Shown: one piece after another, positions 24,761 through 35,212 of the stretch
How positions within the stretch are numbered: position 1 is the stretch's first letter
How the letters are laid out: each line of letters begins with the position of its first letter
Assembly: GCF_003852525.1 (NCBI RefSeq)
Contig: NZ_QAJL01000003.1
Coordinates: 1,518,061-1,582,060 of the forward strand
Source: Pedobacter sp. KBW06
GTDB lineage: Bacteria; Bacteroidota; Bacteroidia; Sphingobacteriales; Sphingobacteriaceae
DNA length: 64,000 nucleotides
Direction of reading: 5' to 3'
Position numbers and translations under genes: made by a program
The notes under the pieces: model-generated
The model's input: the letters and a program-made list of their open reading frames with translations, nothing else
Told to the model about the DNA's origin: nothing
Database searches by the model: none

Positions 24761-26833
24761 TTACTTTAAATTCCAGTTTACCCGGTCGCTGATCTCGTTT
24801 TTACCGGCAATTGCTTCAATACGGTTACTTCCTTTTTGAAGTTTAACCTTTTCAAAAACATAGTGAACCGCAGTAGTACCCTTTTTTACACCCGTTATTT
24901 TTTTACCATTCACGATTAGTTCGGGTGTTCCTGTATTGGAATAAACCGTTACTGTCGTTAAAGCATTGACTCTTTTATTGTTCCGTCTGCCTGCGATGTA
25001 TACCATAGGCTCCGGATTCCAATTCGCTTTATACCAGTAAAAGGCATCTTTCTTAACTTTTCTATCATAGGTAACCAGGCCTTTCATATTTCTTGCCGGT
25101 ACCCCTCCCCCATTTGCAGGAGGCACAGCGAAGTCGAACATATTCCAGACATAGGAAGCTGCGATATATGGATGTTTCTCAATGATTCCCCATTGGATTT
25201 CATGGAACTTCTGCTGATAAGCTTCCGGCCAGAACTGCCCCGAAGGGTTGCCCGTATCTCTGCTCAGTTCTTCCTGCTGGTCAATATTTGCTTCTACTCC
25301 ATATTCTGAAAGCACCAGCCTGTTGTCCGGGTATTTTTTCTCTAACCCTGACACCCATTGTTCCAGATCGCCAATATGACCTTCATACCAGCCATAATAG
25401 CGGTTCATTCCCTGGATATCTGCATTTAAGTTGGTAGGACGATCCATTTCTCCATAACCACTTACACTCACGGTATAACGGTCCGGATCTTCCGTTTTAG
25501 CGATATCATCCAGCTCTCTGGTTAATACTGCCGTATAATCGTCTGGTGTTTTTCCGTACACTTCATTGTGAAGCCCCCATACATAAATTGAAGGATGGTT
25601 ATAATTCTGGCGGATCAGTTCCCTTAGCTGGTGCTGCGCATTTGCGGCTTCTTTTCCCGAAACGGCATTTACAAAAGGAATTTCGGCCCAGATGACAAAG
25701 CCCATGCTATCGCATTTGGAATAAAGATATTCAGATTGCTGATAGTGCGCAAAGCGGATGGAAGTAGTGCCCATTTCCCGGATGTCCTTTAAATCTGCTA
25801 CATGTTGTTCGTTGGACAAGGCATTTCCCTCATCCTGTTTGTCCTGATGCCGGCATACGCCAAGCAGGCGGTAAGGCTCATCGTTCAGGAAAAAACCTTT
25901 GCCGGGTTTCATTTCAAATTTACGAATCCCTAAAGGCTGAGTCACCTCATCCAAAACCTCATTTCCATCCAGAACCCTGGCTACGAGTTTATAGAGGTAA
26001 GGATCTTTAATTCCATTCCATAAATGCGGATTTGTGAGGTTCAGACTTTGGCTAAAAATTTGTTCTCCCTGAGTAGAGACATTGATCGGGCTGTTTTCTT
26101 CCTTAACCAGTTTACCTGCTGCATCATAAATTTTTGCAGACAAGGTCAGCGCCGCCGCCTTATCTGATTTATTCTCCATCTTTACTTTCAGCTGAACATC
26201 AGCCGATTTTACCGAGACATTTTTCTGGCTAATGTAGATTCCCGGCGATGCAAAATCGGTTACGGCAATGTTTACTTTATTGGTTACGATCAATGAAACC
26301 GGGCGATAGATTCCTCCATAGATTGGAAAAAGACGGTTGTTAATTGGGATGATATCTTCCCTTTCCTGATTGTTAACCCGGACTTCAATTTTATTTTTCT
26401 GTCCATATTTCAAGGCGTAGGAAATGTCAAAGGCAAAAGCAGCATAAGATCCTTTATGTTCGCCGATGAATCGCTCGTTGACGTACAGGCGGGATTCCGA
26501 TCCTACCCCTTCAAAGCGGATAAATATCCGTTTTCCCTTCCAATTGGTATCGACCTGCAGTTCTTTTCTATAAGTAGCATCTCCGGCATAAAAGCCATTT
26601 CCCGACTGGATGTCTTTGTCATTCCAGGTATGTGGAATATTTACATTTTTCCATTTCAAATCTGTTAAAGCAGCATCTCTCCGGTTGGCATCTTTTTTAA
26701 ACTGCCAATCGTTATTTATGGCAATAACTTGTCTTGCCGCCTCTTTCGCCTTCGTCTGTGACCTGGCTGTGGTATGAAAAAGCACCATGGATGCCATCAA
26801 TACCAACAGAGATCTCCCGCGTTTTATCATCAT
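24761..26833 (-). CDS. Glycoside hydrolase family 2 (beta-galactosidase-like)
   Basis: The 690-aa enzyme has a signal peptide (about residues 1-25, ARSQ), then the GH2 sugar-binding jelly roll (about 35-195, WQFKKDANRRDA...NIPHTWNDKDIQSGNGFYAGDATYRK), the Ig-like domain (about 197-305) and the TIM barrel (about 310-600), with a small C-terminal beta domain (about 605-690). The acid/base Glu424 is in WGLHNEVYG and the nucleophile Glu510 in LSEYGVEAN. It releases beta-linked galactose or a related sugar; beta-galactosidase is the best guess from motifs but beta-glucuronidase or beta-mannosidase cannot be ruled out. It is the last gene in the minus-strand operon headed by two SusC/SusD pairs and acts in the periplasm. 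Confidence 0.9.
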   Translation of the reverse strand: MMIKRGRSLLVLMASMVLFHTTARSQTKAKEAARQVIAINNDWQFKKDANRRDAALTDLKWKNVNIPHTWNDKDIQSGNGFYAGDATYRKELQVDTNWKGKRIFIRFEGVGSESRLYVNERFIGEHKGSYAAFAFDISYALKYGQKNKIEVRVNNQEREDIIPINNRLFPIYGGIYRPVSLIVTNKVNIAVTDFASPGIYISQKNVSVKSADVQLKVKMENKSDKAAALTLSAKIYDAAGKLVKEENSPINVSTQGEQIFSQSLNLTNPHLWNGIKDPYLYKLVARVLDGNEVLDEVTQPLGIRKFEMKPGKGFFLNDEPYRLLGVCRHQDKQDEGNALSNEQHVADLKDIREMGTTSIRFAHYQQSEYLYSKCDSMGFVIWAEIPFVNAVSGKEAANAQHQLRELIRQNYNHPSIYVWGLHNEVYGKTPDDYTAVLTRELDDIAKTEDPDRYTVSVSGYGEMDRPTNLNADIQGMNRYYGWYEGHIGDLEQWVSGLEKKYPDNRLVLSEYGVEANIDQQEELSRDTGNPSGQFWPEAYQQKFHEIQWGIIEKHPYIAASYVWNMFDFAVPPANGGGVPARNMKGLVTYDRKVKKDAFYWYKANWNPEPMVYIAGRRNNKRVNALTTVTVYSNTGTPELIVNGKKITGVKKGTTAVHYVFEKVKLQKGSNRIEAIAGKNEISDRVNWNLK

Positions 26834-26847
26834 ATCTGTATTTCGTT

Positions 26848-28287
26848 TTAAATTTTAGCTTTCTCGTATTTAGTCCCACTGTCCTGCCCTGCTTTTATGG
26901 TTTCCAGAACAATCACAAATGGTTTTGAAGGTGTATTTTTTTTCAGATGCAGGAAATATTCATCAGCACTGATCTCTTCCGGAATAAAACTTTCCTGTGC
27001 ATCCGCCAGTATATATGCTTTTTTGATTGCCGTTTTTGAGGGCGTCTTTATTCTTAAAGCACCAGATAGCGGCACATTAAATACCAGCATATAGACCTTA
27101 TCGGTACCGGTTTTTCTGGTAAAATAACCCCAATCCTGTTTATTGAAGCCTGCATATTCGCAATTGTAGATCGCTTCCTGATTAATTTTCATCCAATCAC
27201 CAATTTCCTCTGCCAGTTTGATTTCTTCCTGACGGATAGAGCCATCTCCTTTAGGGCCGAAGTTGAGTACAAAATTACCACCCAATGAAACGCACCTGGC
27301 CGTCATCTCTATCAGCTCGTTCCCGGTTTTTAGGTGTCCGTTCCAGGCTGCATTATATCCCCATTGGTTTTCAGGGACGGTCATCACACAATCCCAGTCG
27401 TTGCCATGAACATCTTCTATTTTAGCAGGTATTTTTCTTTCCCATCCCTGCTCATAATCGCCCATCAATACACCGTTCGAATCAAAATGACGTTTTCCGT
27501 TCTCATCTGCCCTGAACCTGCTGCCAATGATGAGACCGGGACGAAGCCGACGCATTTCTGTTTCCAGTTCATCCGCAAAAGCAGCCTGTTTTACCCAGGA
27601 TTTATCCCAGGTGCCATCAAACCACAAACCTTTAACCGTAGGGTAATTGGTCAGCAATTCAATCAGCTGGTTGCGGGTGAATTTTTTAAAGCGCTCAAAA
27701 GCAATGCTGTCCTCTTTGGTTTTAATGTCATAGCGCCAATCCGGATGATTCCAGTCCATCACGGAAAAATACAGGATCACATCGATTCCTTCCTGATCAT
27801 AAGCATCCACTACCGCCTTTACGATGTCCTTTTTATAAGGGGAATTCTTTACGGTATATTTCGTGTATTTACTTGGCCACAGACAAAAGCCATCATGGTG
27901 TTTCGTGGTAAAAGTCACATATTTTGCTCCCATTTGTTTGGCTGTTTTTGCCCAGGCTTTGGCGTCAAATGCAGTTGGATTAAAACTATAGTTTAGCGAA
28001 TCATAAGTAGATTTAGGAATTCCATCCCATGACCTGATCCATTCTGCGGCACCATTGTATTGTTTTCCTTTCCAGGCTCCGCCAGGGATGGCGTACAGTC
28101 CCCAATGGATAAACTGACCAAGGCCATAGCCTCTCCATTTTTCCATTGTTGCATCCGTTCTTTTTCCTACTCTATGTGCGCCATGCAGTAAGGCTATCTT
28201 TTCTTTTGTGCTGCTCTGCTGTGCAGAGAGCGGCTGTAAATTCATCAGAACTGAAAGTCCAAATGCTGCAATCATCAATCTTTTCAT
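26848..28287 (-). CDS. Alpha-L-fucosidase, glycoside hydrolase family 29
   Basis: Starting at ATG 28287 the protein is 479 aa and opens with a signal peptide (MKRLMIAAFGLSVLMNLQPLSAQQ); the frame is open to 28365 but the extra 26 residues are basic and would precede the signal. GH29 motifs are strong: GLGQFIHWGLYAIPGG, VTFTTKHHDGFCLWPSKYTKYTVKNSPYKKDIV, and GLWFDGTWDKSW, whose Asp is the expected nucleophile. The C-terminal beta-sandwich is short and there is no F5/8 domain, unlike the truncated fucosidase at the end of the window. It removes alpha-L-fucose from a glycan and is placed 15 nt upstream of the GH2 gene. Confidence 0.93.
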   Translation of the reverse strand: MKRLMIAAFGLSVLMNLQPLSAQQSSTKEKIALLHGAHRVGKRTDATMEKWRGYGLGQFIHWGLYAIPGGAWKGKQYNGAAEWIRSWDGIPKSTYDSLNYSFNPTAFDAKAWAKTAKQMGAKYVTFTTKHHDGFCLWPSKYTKYTVKNSPYKKDIVKAVVDAYDQEGIDVILYFSVMDWNHPDWRYDIKTKEDSIAFERFKKFTRNQLIELLTNYPTVKGLWFDGTWDKSWVKQAAFADELETEMRRLRPGLIIGSRFRADENGKRHFDSNGVLMGDYEQGWERKIPAKIEDVHGNDWDCVMTVPENQWGYNAAWNGHLKTGNELIEMTARCVSLGGNFVLNFGPKGDGSIRQEEIKLAEEIGDWMKINQEAIYNCEYAGFNKQDWGYFTRKTGTDKVYMLVFNVPLSGALRIKTPSKTAIKKAYILADAQESFIPEEISADEYFLHLKKNTPSKPFVIVLETIKAGQDSGTKYEKAKI

Positions 28288-28398
28288 CAGTATATATTTG
28301 CTTTTTTTCGATCTTTTGCGATCATGATCTTGCCATACGCTTCGTTGTGTGATTGGTAAGGTCATGATGGTTTCTTTGTGGGTTGTAATTGGCTGATA

Positions 28399-30357
28399 TT
28401 ATTTTTTATAGAATTTAAGGACAACCTGATCCTTTAATGATTTACTTTTAAACCGGAGCTCCACCCGATATACTTTTTCGCCCCAGCTATTTTTAAGGCG
28501 CGGGTCTTCGAGCAATTTCTCTATGACCTTTACCTCAAATTTCGAAGGGTCGTATTTCAGGGCCAGGCCTGTTTTGCCGAAGGTCAACTCTCCCGGGCTT
28601 TGCTGTACCGGTGCCGCGGTCATAAAATTCAAGACCGAGGCTTCCTTAAATTTCTTCAGCTGATACGACTCTGTTAAGGTTAACATTTCTTTTGCCGGAT
28701 AGAAATCCAGGTTACGCTTCCATTGTTTGACTTCCGCTGTTTCAGGATAAGCCGCAGCCAGGTCCAGATGCAGGTTTTCATGATCCGCTTCATGCGAATA
28801 GGTAAAATCCTTAGCCGCATATTTTTTTCCATCCGACTGTGGAATGCCGTTGATGACCGGGCAGTTGTGCCATTGAGACTGCAGGTTCCAGAGCTCATAA
28901 CGTTGTTTACTAAATGTCTTGCTGGTATAGGTTCCCACCCCCACATCAATAATTGCGGGTTTCCCGTCCATGTATATGATAAAATTGCCAATATCATTGT
29001 GGTTATGGCTTTCGGCATTGTTCCCTCCTTTTATCGCCACAAACATTCCTTTGCTGCTTCCGGCTTCAGACCTCATTGTGAGTACCTGCAATTGTGGAAG
29101 TAAGGAAATTTTCGGATAAGCTGCGGTCGCGGGGATTTTCAATAAGTCGGCATAAATGGCTACCGACTGTACAAAATCCGTTACATCTCCGGATGGAAGT
29201 TCCTGGTGTTCCTGTTTAAACTGAAAAGCAGCAAACTGCTTTAAAACCGGGTCATTAAACAGCATTCCAAACTGATAGATGCTTTCAAAGTCAGGGGTAG
29301 AACGTGCCGTAGCATCGGCAAAATTCACCATGTAATCATCGGCGATGTGCATTTTATAAATATAATTGCCCATCTCATGAATCAAAGGCTTATCCTCCCA
29401 GTTGAGCTTGCCTTTAGTTGCACTATTTAACAAGGTTAATAATCTGATCAGTTTTCCTCCCGCTTCTCCCCAATAACTCGGGCCTTCATCACAGCCTCCA
29501 TCCAGGGGATACTGATTCAGAAAATTATCGGTGCTGCGCATAATTTTCTCTGTAAATCTGTTCAGGGAATCCGGAGTTTGCATTGCCAGTAAAGCCGTAT
29601 GCATACAATTGGTATTTACCCATGCATTCCAGTTGTTTACCGCATTTCCTTTGAAGCCCATCCACCAGAATTGATTGTATTTCATGTAGGGTTGAAAAAT
29701 TCTTTTGTCCAGTTCAGACAAGATCCGTTTATTGATCACTTTTGAATAAGTATCCAGCTCCGGAGCCAGCAAATGATAAATCATGGCTACCGTTACTGCC
29801 GTACGTCCGGCATTCAGATCGATGTAGCCCTCTTCAGGATTAGGAAGGTCTGCACCTTCCTTTTGCACCACAATGTGTGCGGGTGCTACCCAGGTGCTTT
29901 CCTCCAATACCAGCCAAAGACCGTTGACCAGCTGAGGAATAAAGCGTCCTTTTCTTTCGATCAGCTCCCCGATGACCAGGTTTGATAATTTCCTTCGTCT
30001 TTCCGACTGCAATTGTTCGTAGTTTGTCCTTGTTCCGGTATGCTTATAGTCCAGGTAAAGGCTGGCAGGTAAAGAAGGCCAGACATACAAATTCGCCTGC
30101 TCCGCCTGTTTGACGAAAGCTGATTTTATGTGTTCCGGCAATGCATCAATCTTTTGAAAGGTTTGCAATTGCTGTTCATTTCTCCATTCCCCGATCTGAT
30201 TGAAATCAACACCTTTTTTAAATGCTGTACTCAGCCAGTTTCCCGGTGTTTCTTTCTGTGCAAGCCCCAAATGGAAACTCAACATCAGCAGTACAAATAA
30301 TATCCATTTCCCCGGCCTTAAACTACTTTTATTCTCCGCTGTTGTTTGAGTTTCCAT
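28399..30357 (-). CDS. Heparinase II/III-like polysaccharide lyase family protein
   Basis: From ATG 30357 the product is 652 aa, with an N-terminal hydrophobic signal (KWILFVLLMLSFHLGLAQ). The N-terminal half is an alpha-toroid (WNAWVNTNCMHTALLAM, PLDGGCDEGPSYWGEAGGKLIRLL) and the C-terminal half an antiparallel beta-sandwich with NAESHNHNDIGNFIIYMDGKPAIIDVGVGTYT, the hallmark of heparinase II/III-type lyases; Tyr and His residues expected for catalysis are present in these blocks. Such enzymes eliminate uronic-acid-containing polysaccharides. It is 26 nt after the second SusD, with fucosidase and GH2 downstream. The uronic-acid glycan is inferred from the family; no sulfatase is adjacent, which argues against a heavily sulfated glycosaminoglycan. 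Confidence 0.88.
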   Translation of the reverse strand: METQTTAENKSSLRPGKWILFVLLMLSFHLGLAQKETPGNWLSTAFKKGVDFNQIGEWRNEQQLQTFQKIDALPEHIKSAFVKQAEQANLYVWPSLPASLYLDYKHTGTRTNYEQLQSERRRKLSNLVIGELIERKGRFIPQLVNGLWLVLEESTWVAPAHIVVQKEGADLPNPEEGYIDLNAGRTAVTVAMIYHLLAPELDTYSKVINKRILSELDKRIFQPYMKYNQFWWMGFKGNAVNNWNAWVNTNCMHTALLAMQTPDSLNRFTEKIMRSTDNFLNQYPLDGGCDEGPSYWGEAGGKLIRLLTLLNSATKGKLNWEDKPLIHEMGNYIYKMHIADDYMVNFADATARSTPDFESIYQFGMLFNDPVLKQFAAFQFKQEHQELPSGDVTDFVQSVAIYADLLKIPATAAYPKISLLPQLQVLTMRSEAGSSKGMFVAIKGGNNAESHNHNDIGNFIIYMDGKPAIIDVGVGTYTSKTFSKQRYELWNLQSQWHNCPVINGIPQSDGKKYAAKDFTYSHEADHENLHLDLAAAYPETAEVKQWKRNLDFYPAKEMLTLTESYQLKKFKEASVLNFMTAAPVQQSPGELTFGKTGLALKYDPSKFEVKVIEKLLEDPRLKNSWGEKVYRVELRFKSKSLKDQVVLKFYKK

Positions 30358-30382
30358 AATTATATCTATCATTTTTATACGT

Positions 30383-32125
30383 TTACCATCCTGGGTTTTG
30401 GATGAACAAATTGTTTTTATTGATCTCTTTCAGTGGAATCGGATGGTAATACATCTGAGGACTATTAAATATCCTTGTTTCAAATGTGATCCTGTTCCCG
30501 GTAAAGGTACTGCCCGTTTTTGTCCACCTCATTCCATCCATTGGTCCATTTAACAGGGTTTCGGCAGTCTTCCATCTAAAGATATCAAAAAGACGGTGTC
30601 CTTCTTCAGCAGCGAACTCAATTCGTCTTTCATGACGGATTACCGTACGCATTTCTTCTTTACTCATCCCTCTGTTGATGGCAAAAGGAACCAGGCCTGC
30701 ACGTTTGCGGATCGCTTCCACTGCATCATATACTTCTGAAGTTGGCCCCTGAAATTCATTGGTGGCTTCTGCAAATTCCAGCAGGATATCCGCATATCTG
30801 GAAACCACCAGTCCGATCTGGCTTGTTACGCCATAATTGCCTCCGGCATTCTCATTACAGAATCTTCTCCAAAGGTATCCGGTAACTGTATTGTAAGCTG
30901 CGGTACCCATACCATCTCCTGGTGCCAGTGCATAAAGATCTACCGGTTTTTTGGTTAAGCTCGTCCTGTCCAGCCAAAGTGCCTGATTATAAATCACCGT
31001 ATAATAGAACCTGGGATCACGGTTCAGGTATGGACTTGTGGCCACATATCCTGATCCCTGCTCAGTGATCATTTTCCCATTGCTCATTGCATAATCGTCT
31101 ACCAGTTGCTGGGTCGGGTTTCCGTAGTTTTGTCCGCCACGGGAAGCAGGCAACAGGTACTGCTCGTAAAAGCGTCCGGTATTCATCATGATCTGGAAGA
31201 TGTATTCGGAATTTTTACGCTGGATGCCCATGTCATAATATCCATATCCTGGTGCCGTAGTATTGTCTTCTACCAGTCTGTAAAGACCGAGGTTCATCAC
31301 CTCTTTAGCAGCATCGGCTGCTTTCTTCCAACGGCCTGCATCATAAGCTTCATAGCCAAGAAGTACCTTTACCGGTCCGGAATTGGGATTACTTTCATTA
31401 AAAAGCGGACTTGCAGCTGTCAGCAACAGCTTTGCTTTTATTGCAAGCGCTGCTCCTTTTGTAGGTCTGCCAAAATCCTCCGGAAGGTGTTCCAAAGGCA
31501 GGATGACCGCCACGTCATTGAGTTCTTTCTCAATATAGTTTACGTTTTCCGCAAAGCTGTTTCTTGGCAACAGGAAGTTGTCCTCAAGGTTATACTTTTT
31601 ATCTCCAAGCAGCGGAACACCTCCAAATGTTCTCAAAAGATGAAAATAAGAATAAGCCCTTAAGAATCTGGATTCTGCCCTGAGCCTCGTTTTTTTCGCG
31701 GCAGAAAGCGGTGCACGTTCAATGTTGTCCAGGAAAACATTTACCCTCCTGATCATCGCATAGCAGCTGTTCCAGGTGCTCAGGCTAAATACGTTATCTG
31801 CTCCTCCTGCTACGTTTGCACGGTTGAACCCCTGAGAAAAGCCACTGGACCAGCGGGCTTCCCCATCATCGGAAGCATCGGAAAAAGCCCAGATTCCACC
31901 TCCGGTAATTCCATTTTGCATGAAATAAGTTCTGGGCAGGTCTCCGTATACAGAATTCAAAAACTGAATACTCAGGGCACTATCGGCAAAAACCGTTTGC
32001 TCATTGATTTGTCCTATATCCGTAGGATCCAGGAAACTTTTATCCGTTGCTTTTTTACAGCCCGCAGTCCACACTGCAAATCCTAAACCTGCAGTGATCA
32101 TGATATATTTAACTAATTTTTTCAT
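30383..32125 (-). CDS. SusD/RagB-family nutrient-binding lipoprotein (second pair)
   Basis: The 580-aa protein has a lipoprotein signal (MKKLVKYIMITAGLGFAVWTAGCKK) and all typical SusD blocks: FLDPTDIGQINEQTVFADSALSIQFLNSVYGDLPR, the helical LRAESRFLRAYSYFHLLRTFGGVPLLGD, VSRYADILLEFAEATNE, and the C-terminal RRIEFAAEEGHRLFDIFRW followed by YYHPIPLKEINKNN. It covers the SusC barrel encoded 10 nt upstream and binds the glycan at the cell surface. It belongs to the locus with the lyase, GH29 and GH2 genes. Confidence 0.96.
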   Translation of the reverse strand: MKKLVKYIMITAGLGFAVWTAGCKKATDKSFLDPTDIGQINEQTVFADSALSIQFLNSVYGDLPRTYFMQNGITGGGIWAFSDASDDGEARWSSGFSQGFNRANVAGGADNVFSLSTWNSCYAMIRRVNVFLDNIERAPLSAAKKTRLRAESRFLRAYSYFHLLRTFGGVPLLGDKKYNLEDNFLLPRNSFAENVNYIEKELNDVAVILPLEHLPEDFGRPTKGAALAIKAKLLLTAASPLFNESNPNSGPVKVLLGYEAYDAGRWKKAADAAKEVMNLGLYRLVEDNTTAPGYGYYDMGIQRKNSEYIFQIMMNTGRFYEQYLLPASRGGQNYGNPTQQLVDDYAMSNGKMITEQGSGYVATSPYLNRDPRFYYTVIYNQALWLDRTSLTKKPVDLYALAPGDGMGTAAYNTVTGYLWRRFCNENAGGNYGVTSQIGLVVSRYADILLEFAEATNEFQGPTSEVYDAVEAIRKRAGLVPFAINRGMSKEEMRTVIRHERRIEFAAEEGHRLFDIFRWKTAETLLNGPMDGMRWTKTGSTFTGNRITFETRIFNSPQMYYHPIPLKEINKNNLFIQNPGW

Positions 32126-32134
32126 GGTTTCTTC

Positions 32135-35100
32135 TTAAAAAGTTACTTGTAATCCAAAATTGACAATCTTCATCTGAGGATAATTCTGATAGGCCTCCAC
32201 ACTTCCTCTTTTAGATTCCGGATCCACGTCATAAATTTTCAATTTATTAAAAGTGAGTAAGTTGAGTCCATTCGCATAAAATCTAACATCTTTCAATCTC
32301 AATCTTTGTGTAAACGGCTTCGGCAGGTGATAACCCAACTCCACATTTTTAAGGCGGAGGTAATCTGCTGGTCTCAGCCAAAATGTAGAAGCATCAAAAC
32401 TCACACCTCCCAAACGGGGATATTCAGCAGTATCTTTTGTTTCCGGCGTCCAGCGTTTCAAATGAATTGCTGCGGGTATTCCATTGACATTTCCAATTTG
32501 AAGTAAGGTATTGGAACTGATGCTGCTTCCTGCTGCTCCCTGCAGAAGGAAGGAGAAATCGAAATCTTTATAGCTGAATCCGGCAGAGAAACCATAGGTC
32601 AGCTCCGGAGTTTCCGGTTTTCCGATGGCAGTGATGTCTTTTCCGTCAATGATTCCATCTCCGTTCACGTCCCTGTATTTCAGGTCACCTGGCATTACCG
32701 TCTTTCCTAACACTTTCGGACTGTTTGCGATATCTGCATCATCACGGTAGAAACCTTCTGAAATATAGCCAAACAACTGACCTACAGGACGTCCGGTTTT
32801 CTTCAGGTTTGCCGCCACTGCATCCGGTTCATCCCTGAAAAGAATTTTATTCCTCGCAAAGGAAGCATTGGCACGTATGAAATACTGAAAATGATCATTT
32901 ACCGCGTTACGGTGATTGACTTCCAGCTCAAATCCCTTATTGCTCACCCTACCCAGGTTGACAGGTGGAAGGCTTAAGCCCGTATATCCGGGTACAGTTT
33001 CCCTATTGGTCAGGATATCATACCTCAGGTGGTCAAAATAGTCGGCCGTAATTTCAAGTTTGCTGTTGAACAACTTCATGTCGACACCAATATTTGCTTT
33101 ACGTTCCTTTTCCCAACGCACATCGTTGTTTCCCAGCGTTCCCGGCGTTACTCTTGGCTGTCCCGTAGGGCTTTCCCCAAAATAATAGCCGCCCGGTGCC
33201 ACAGCATACACCTCATTGTATAAGTACCTGTTTCCCTCTACCACATCACTTCCGACCGTACCATAAGAACCTCTGATTTTCAGGTAATTGACCACCTTTA
33301 TATTGTCCTTAAAGAAAGCTTCTTCACTGATGTTCCATCCTCCGGAGATGGCAGGAAACAATCCAAAACGATTTTTCGCTTTAAAGCGGTCTGAACCATT
33401 ATAACCCGCATTGAACTCAATTAAATAGCGTGACTTAAAGTTATAGCCCAATCTTCCGGCATAACCCTGAAAGTTACCCGGCGCATTGGATCCTTTAATG
33501 TCTCCGGTACGGTTCGTTAACAGTAAACCATAAACATTATGCTGTCCGAACTGTCTGTTGTAATTCAGGATGGCCTGAAAATTCAGCTTTCTGAAAGGTG
33601 CTTCATAATCTCCGCTACCCCGAACCAGTGGTTCAATCCTCAACAATTCAGGATATACCGGGTCCAGCGTACTTGTTCCCGGAATCAGGGTATACACCGG
33701 GAAACGCCCACGACCAAGCTCTCTGTTAAACTCAGATTTATTCGTGTAAGCCAGTACTCCTTTCAGGGACAAGCCTTCAGTGATGAAATCCAGTTTATGG
33801 GTAGCGCTCAAATTCAGGTTCAGGTCATTGCTGTAATTCCGTTTGTATCCCCCATATTCCAGGGCACCAACAGGGTTCAGTGAACCACCCCTCACCCCAC
33901 CATAACTTCCGTCGGCATTGCGGACCGGATACACCCAGGGACCGAGTAATCCGCTCGAAATTCTACGCCAGAAAGGAAGTGATCCTCCCGGCATCGGATC
34001 CGGTAAATTAGGCTCATTGATTTCACTGAAGCGTGTAGAAAGGTCTAATTTCAGGCTTAGGTTTTTGTTGACATCCAGATCAACGTTAGATCGGATATTG
34101 TATCTTTTTAAAAAGTAATTGTTGTCAAAATCTTCTTTTCGTTTTACATCTTTAAGGATTCCATTTTGATAAAGGGAACCGGCAGAAATGAAATAACGAA
34201 GACTGTTTGTTCCCCCGTTGATGTCAATATTATTGCGCAACTGAACTGCGCTTTTTTTCATCACTTCATCGTACCAGTTTACATTGGGGTAGCGGAAGGG
34301 ATCGTCGCCCCGGCGAAAATGTTCCAAAGCCTCATCGCTTACCAGGCCAGGATAGGCAACATTAGGATCCTGACCGGAATTAACCGCCTGTTCTTTCAAC
34401 AATTGCAAAGACTGGTAAGAATCCAGTGACTTTCTTAAAATGGTAGGCATTTGCACACCAGCTTCTGTTCTGAAGGTAATCACTGCGGGGCCTTCTTTTC
34501 CTCTTCTCGTTGTAATTACAATGACCCCATTTGCTCCTTTAATCCCATAAATTGCAGTTGTGGATGCATCCTTAAGGATGGAAATACTTTCTACCTCATT
34601 CGGATCAATCTGGTTCAGCTGGGCATACTGGAATTCCACATCATCCACAATCACCAATGGAGTACTGCTGTTTCCGGCAAATGAGCTCACTCCACGGATA
34701 TAGATATTGGCGGCATCTTTTCCCGGTTGTCCGCTGGTTTGCTGCTGGAACAATCCCGGTAATCTTCCGGCCAATGAGTTCTGGATACTTGCCGCAGGAC
34801 TCTGGCGCAATTCCTTTCCACTAATGGTGGAAATGGAGCCGCTATTGGTGATTTTCTTTTGTTTGGCAAAGCCCACCACCACCACTTCATTCATCTGTGA
34901 ATTGTTATCCAGCAGTGTTACGACAATGGCATGCTTATTTCCGATACTGATGGTTTGTACTTCATAACCGATGCTGCTTACTTTAATTTGCTTTCCGGTT
35001 ATTTTCAGGCTAAAATCGCCGTTGTTGTTACTGAATGTTCCGTTTTTTTCATTTCCCGTTTCAGTAATCGTAGCACCTGGAATAGGACCGCCGTCTTTGT

Positions 35101-35188
35101 CGGTCACCCTGCCGCTCAGTACGATCTGTTGCGCAAATGCCACCGTGCCCAGGCATAGCATAAAGCATATAAGAATTATTTTTCTCAT
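32135..35188 (-). CDS. SusC-like TonB-dependent transporter (second pair)
   Basis: The 1017-aa protein starts with a signal peptide (residues 1-19, AFAQ), then a carboxypeptidase-regulatory-like domain (about 22-95, GRVTDKDGGPIPGATITE), EVVVVGFAKQKK, a plug (about 105-230, including SLAGRLPGLFQQQ, LVIVDDVE, ISILKDASTTAIYGIKGANGVIVITTRRGK) and a beta-barrel ending NFGLQVTF. It imports oligosaccharides across the outer membrane. It follows the first-pair SusD gene by 24 nt without a promoter of its own that I can see, so all four sus genes are probably one transcript from the region upstream of 39738. Confidence 0.96.
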   Translation of the reverse strand: MRKIILICFMLCLGTVAFAQQIVLSGRVTDKDGGPIPGATITETGNEKNGTFSNNNGDFSLKITGKQIKVSSIGYEVQTISIGNKHAIVVTLLDNNSQMNEVVVVGFAKQKKITNSGSISTISGKELRQSPAASIQNSLAGRLPGLFQQQTSGQPGKDAANIYIRGVSSFAGNSSTPLVIVDDVEFQYAQLNQIDPNEVESISILKDASTTAIYGIKGANGVIVITTRRGKEGPAVITFRTEAGVQMPTILRKSLDSYQSLQLLKEQAVNSGQDPNVAYPGLVSDEALEHFRRGDDPFRYPNVNWYDEVMKKSAVQLRNNIDINGGTNSLRYFISAGSLYQNGILKDVKRKEDFDNNYFLKRYNIRSNVDLDVNKNLSLKLDLSTRFSEINEPNLPDPMPGGSLPFWRRISSGLLGPWVYPVRNADGSYGGVRGGSLNPVGALEYGGYKRNYSNDLNLNLSATHKLDFITEGLSLKGVLAYTNKSEFNRELGRGRFPVYTLIPGTSTLDPVYPELLRIEPLVRGSGDYEAPFRKLNFQAILNYNRQFGQHNVYGLLLTNRTGDIKGSNAPGNFQGYAGRLGYNFKSRYLIEFNAGYNGSDRFKAKNRFGLFPAISGGWNISEEAFFKDNIKVVNYLKIRGSYGTVGSDVVEGNRYLYNEVYAVAPGGYYFGESPTGQPRVTPGTLGNNDVRWEKERKANIGVDMKLFNSKLEITADYFDHLRYDILTNRETVPGYTGLSLPPVNLGRVSNKGFELEVNHRNAVNDHFQYFIRANASFARNKILFRDEPDAVAANLKKTGRPVGQLFGYISEGFYRDDADIANSPKVLGKTVMPGDLKYRDVNGDGIIDGKDITAIGKPETPELTYGFSAGFSYKDFDFSFLLQGAAGSSISSNTLLQIGNVNGIPAAIHLKRWTPETKDTAEYPRLGGVSFDASTFWLRPADYLRLKNVELGYHLPKPFTQRLRLKDVRFYANGLNLLTFNKLKIYDVDPESKRGSVEAYQNYPQMKIVNFGLQVTF

Positions 35189-35212
35189 TATTTCTGTGTT
35201 TGTTTGGAGGAA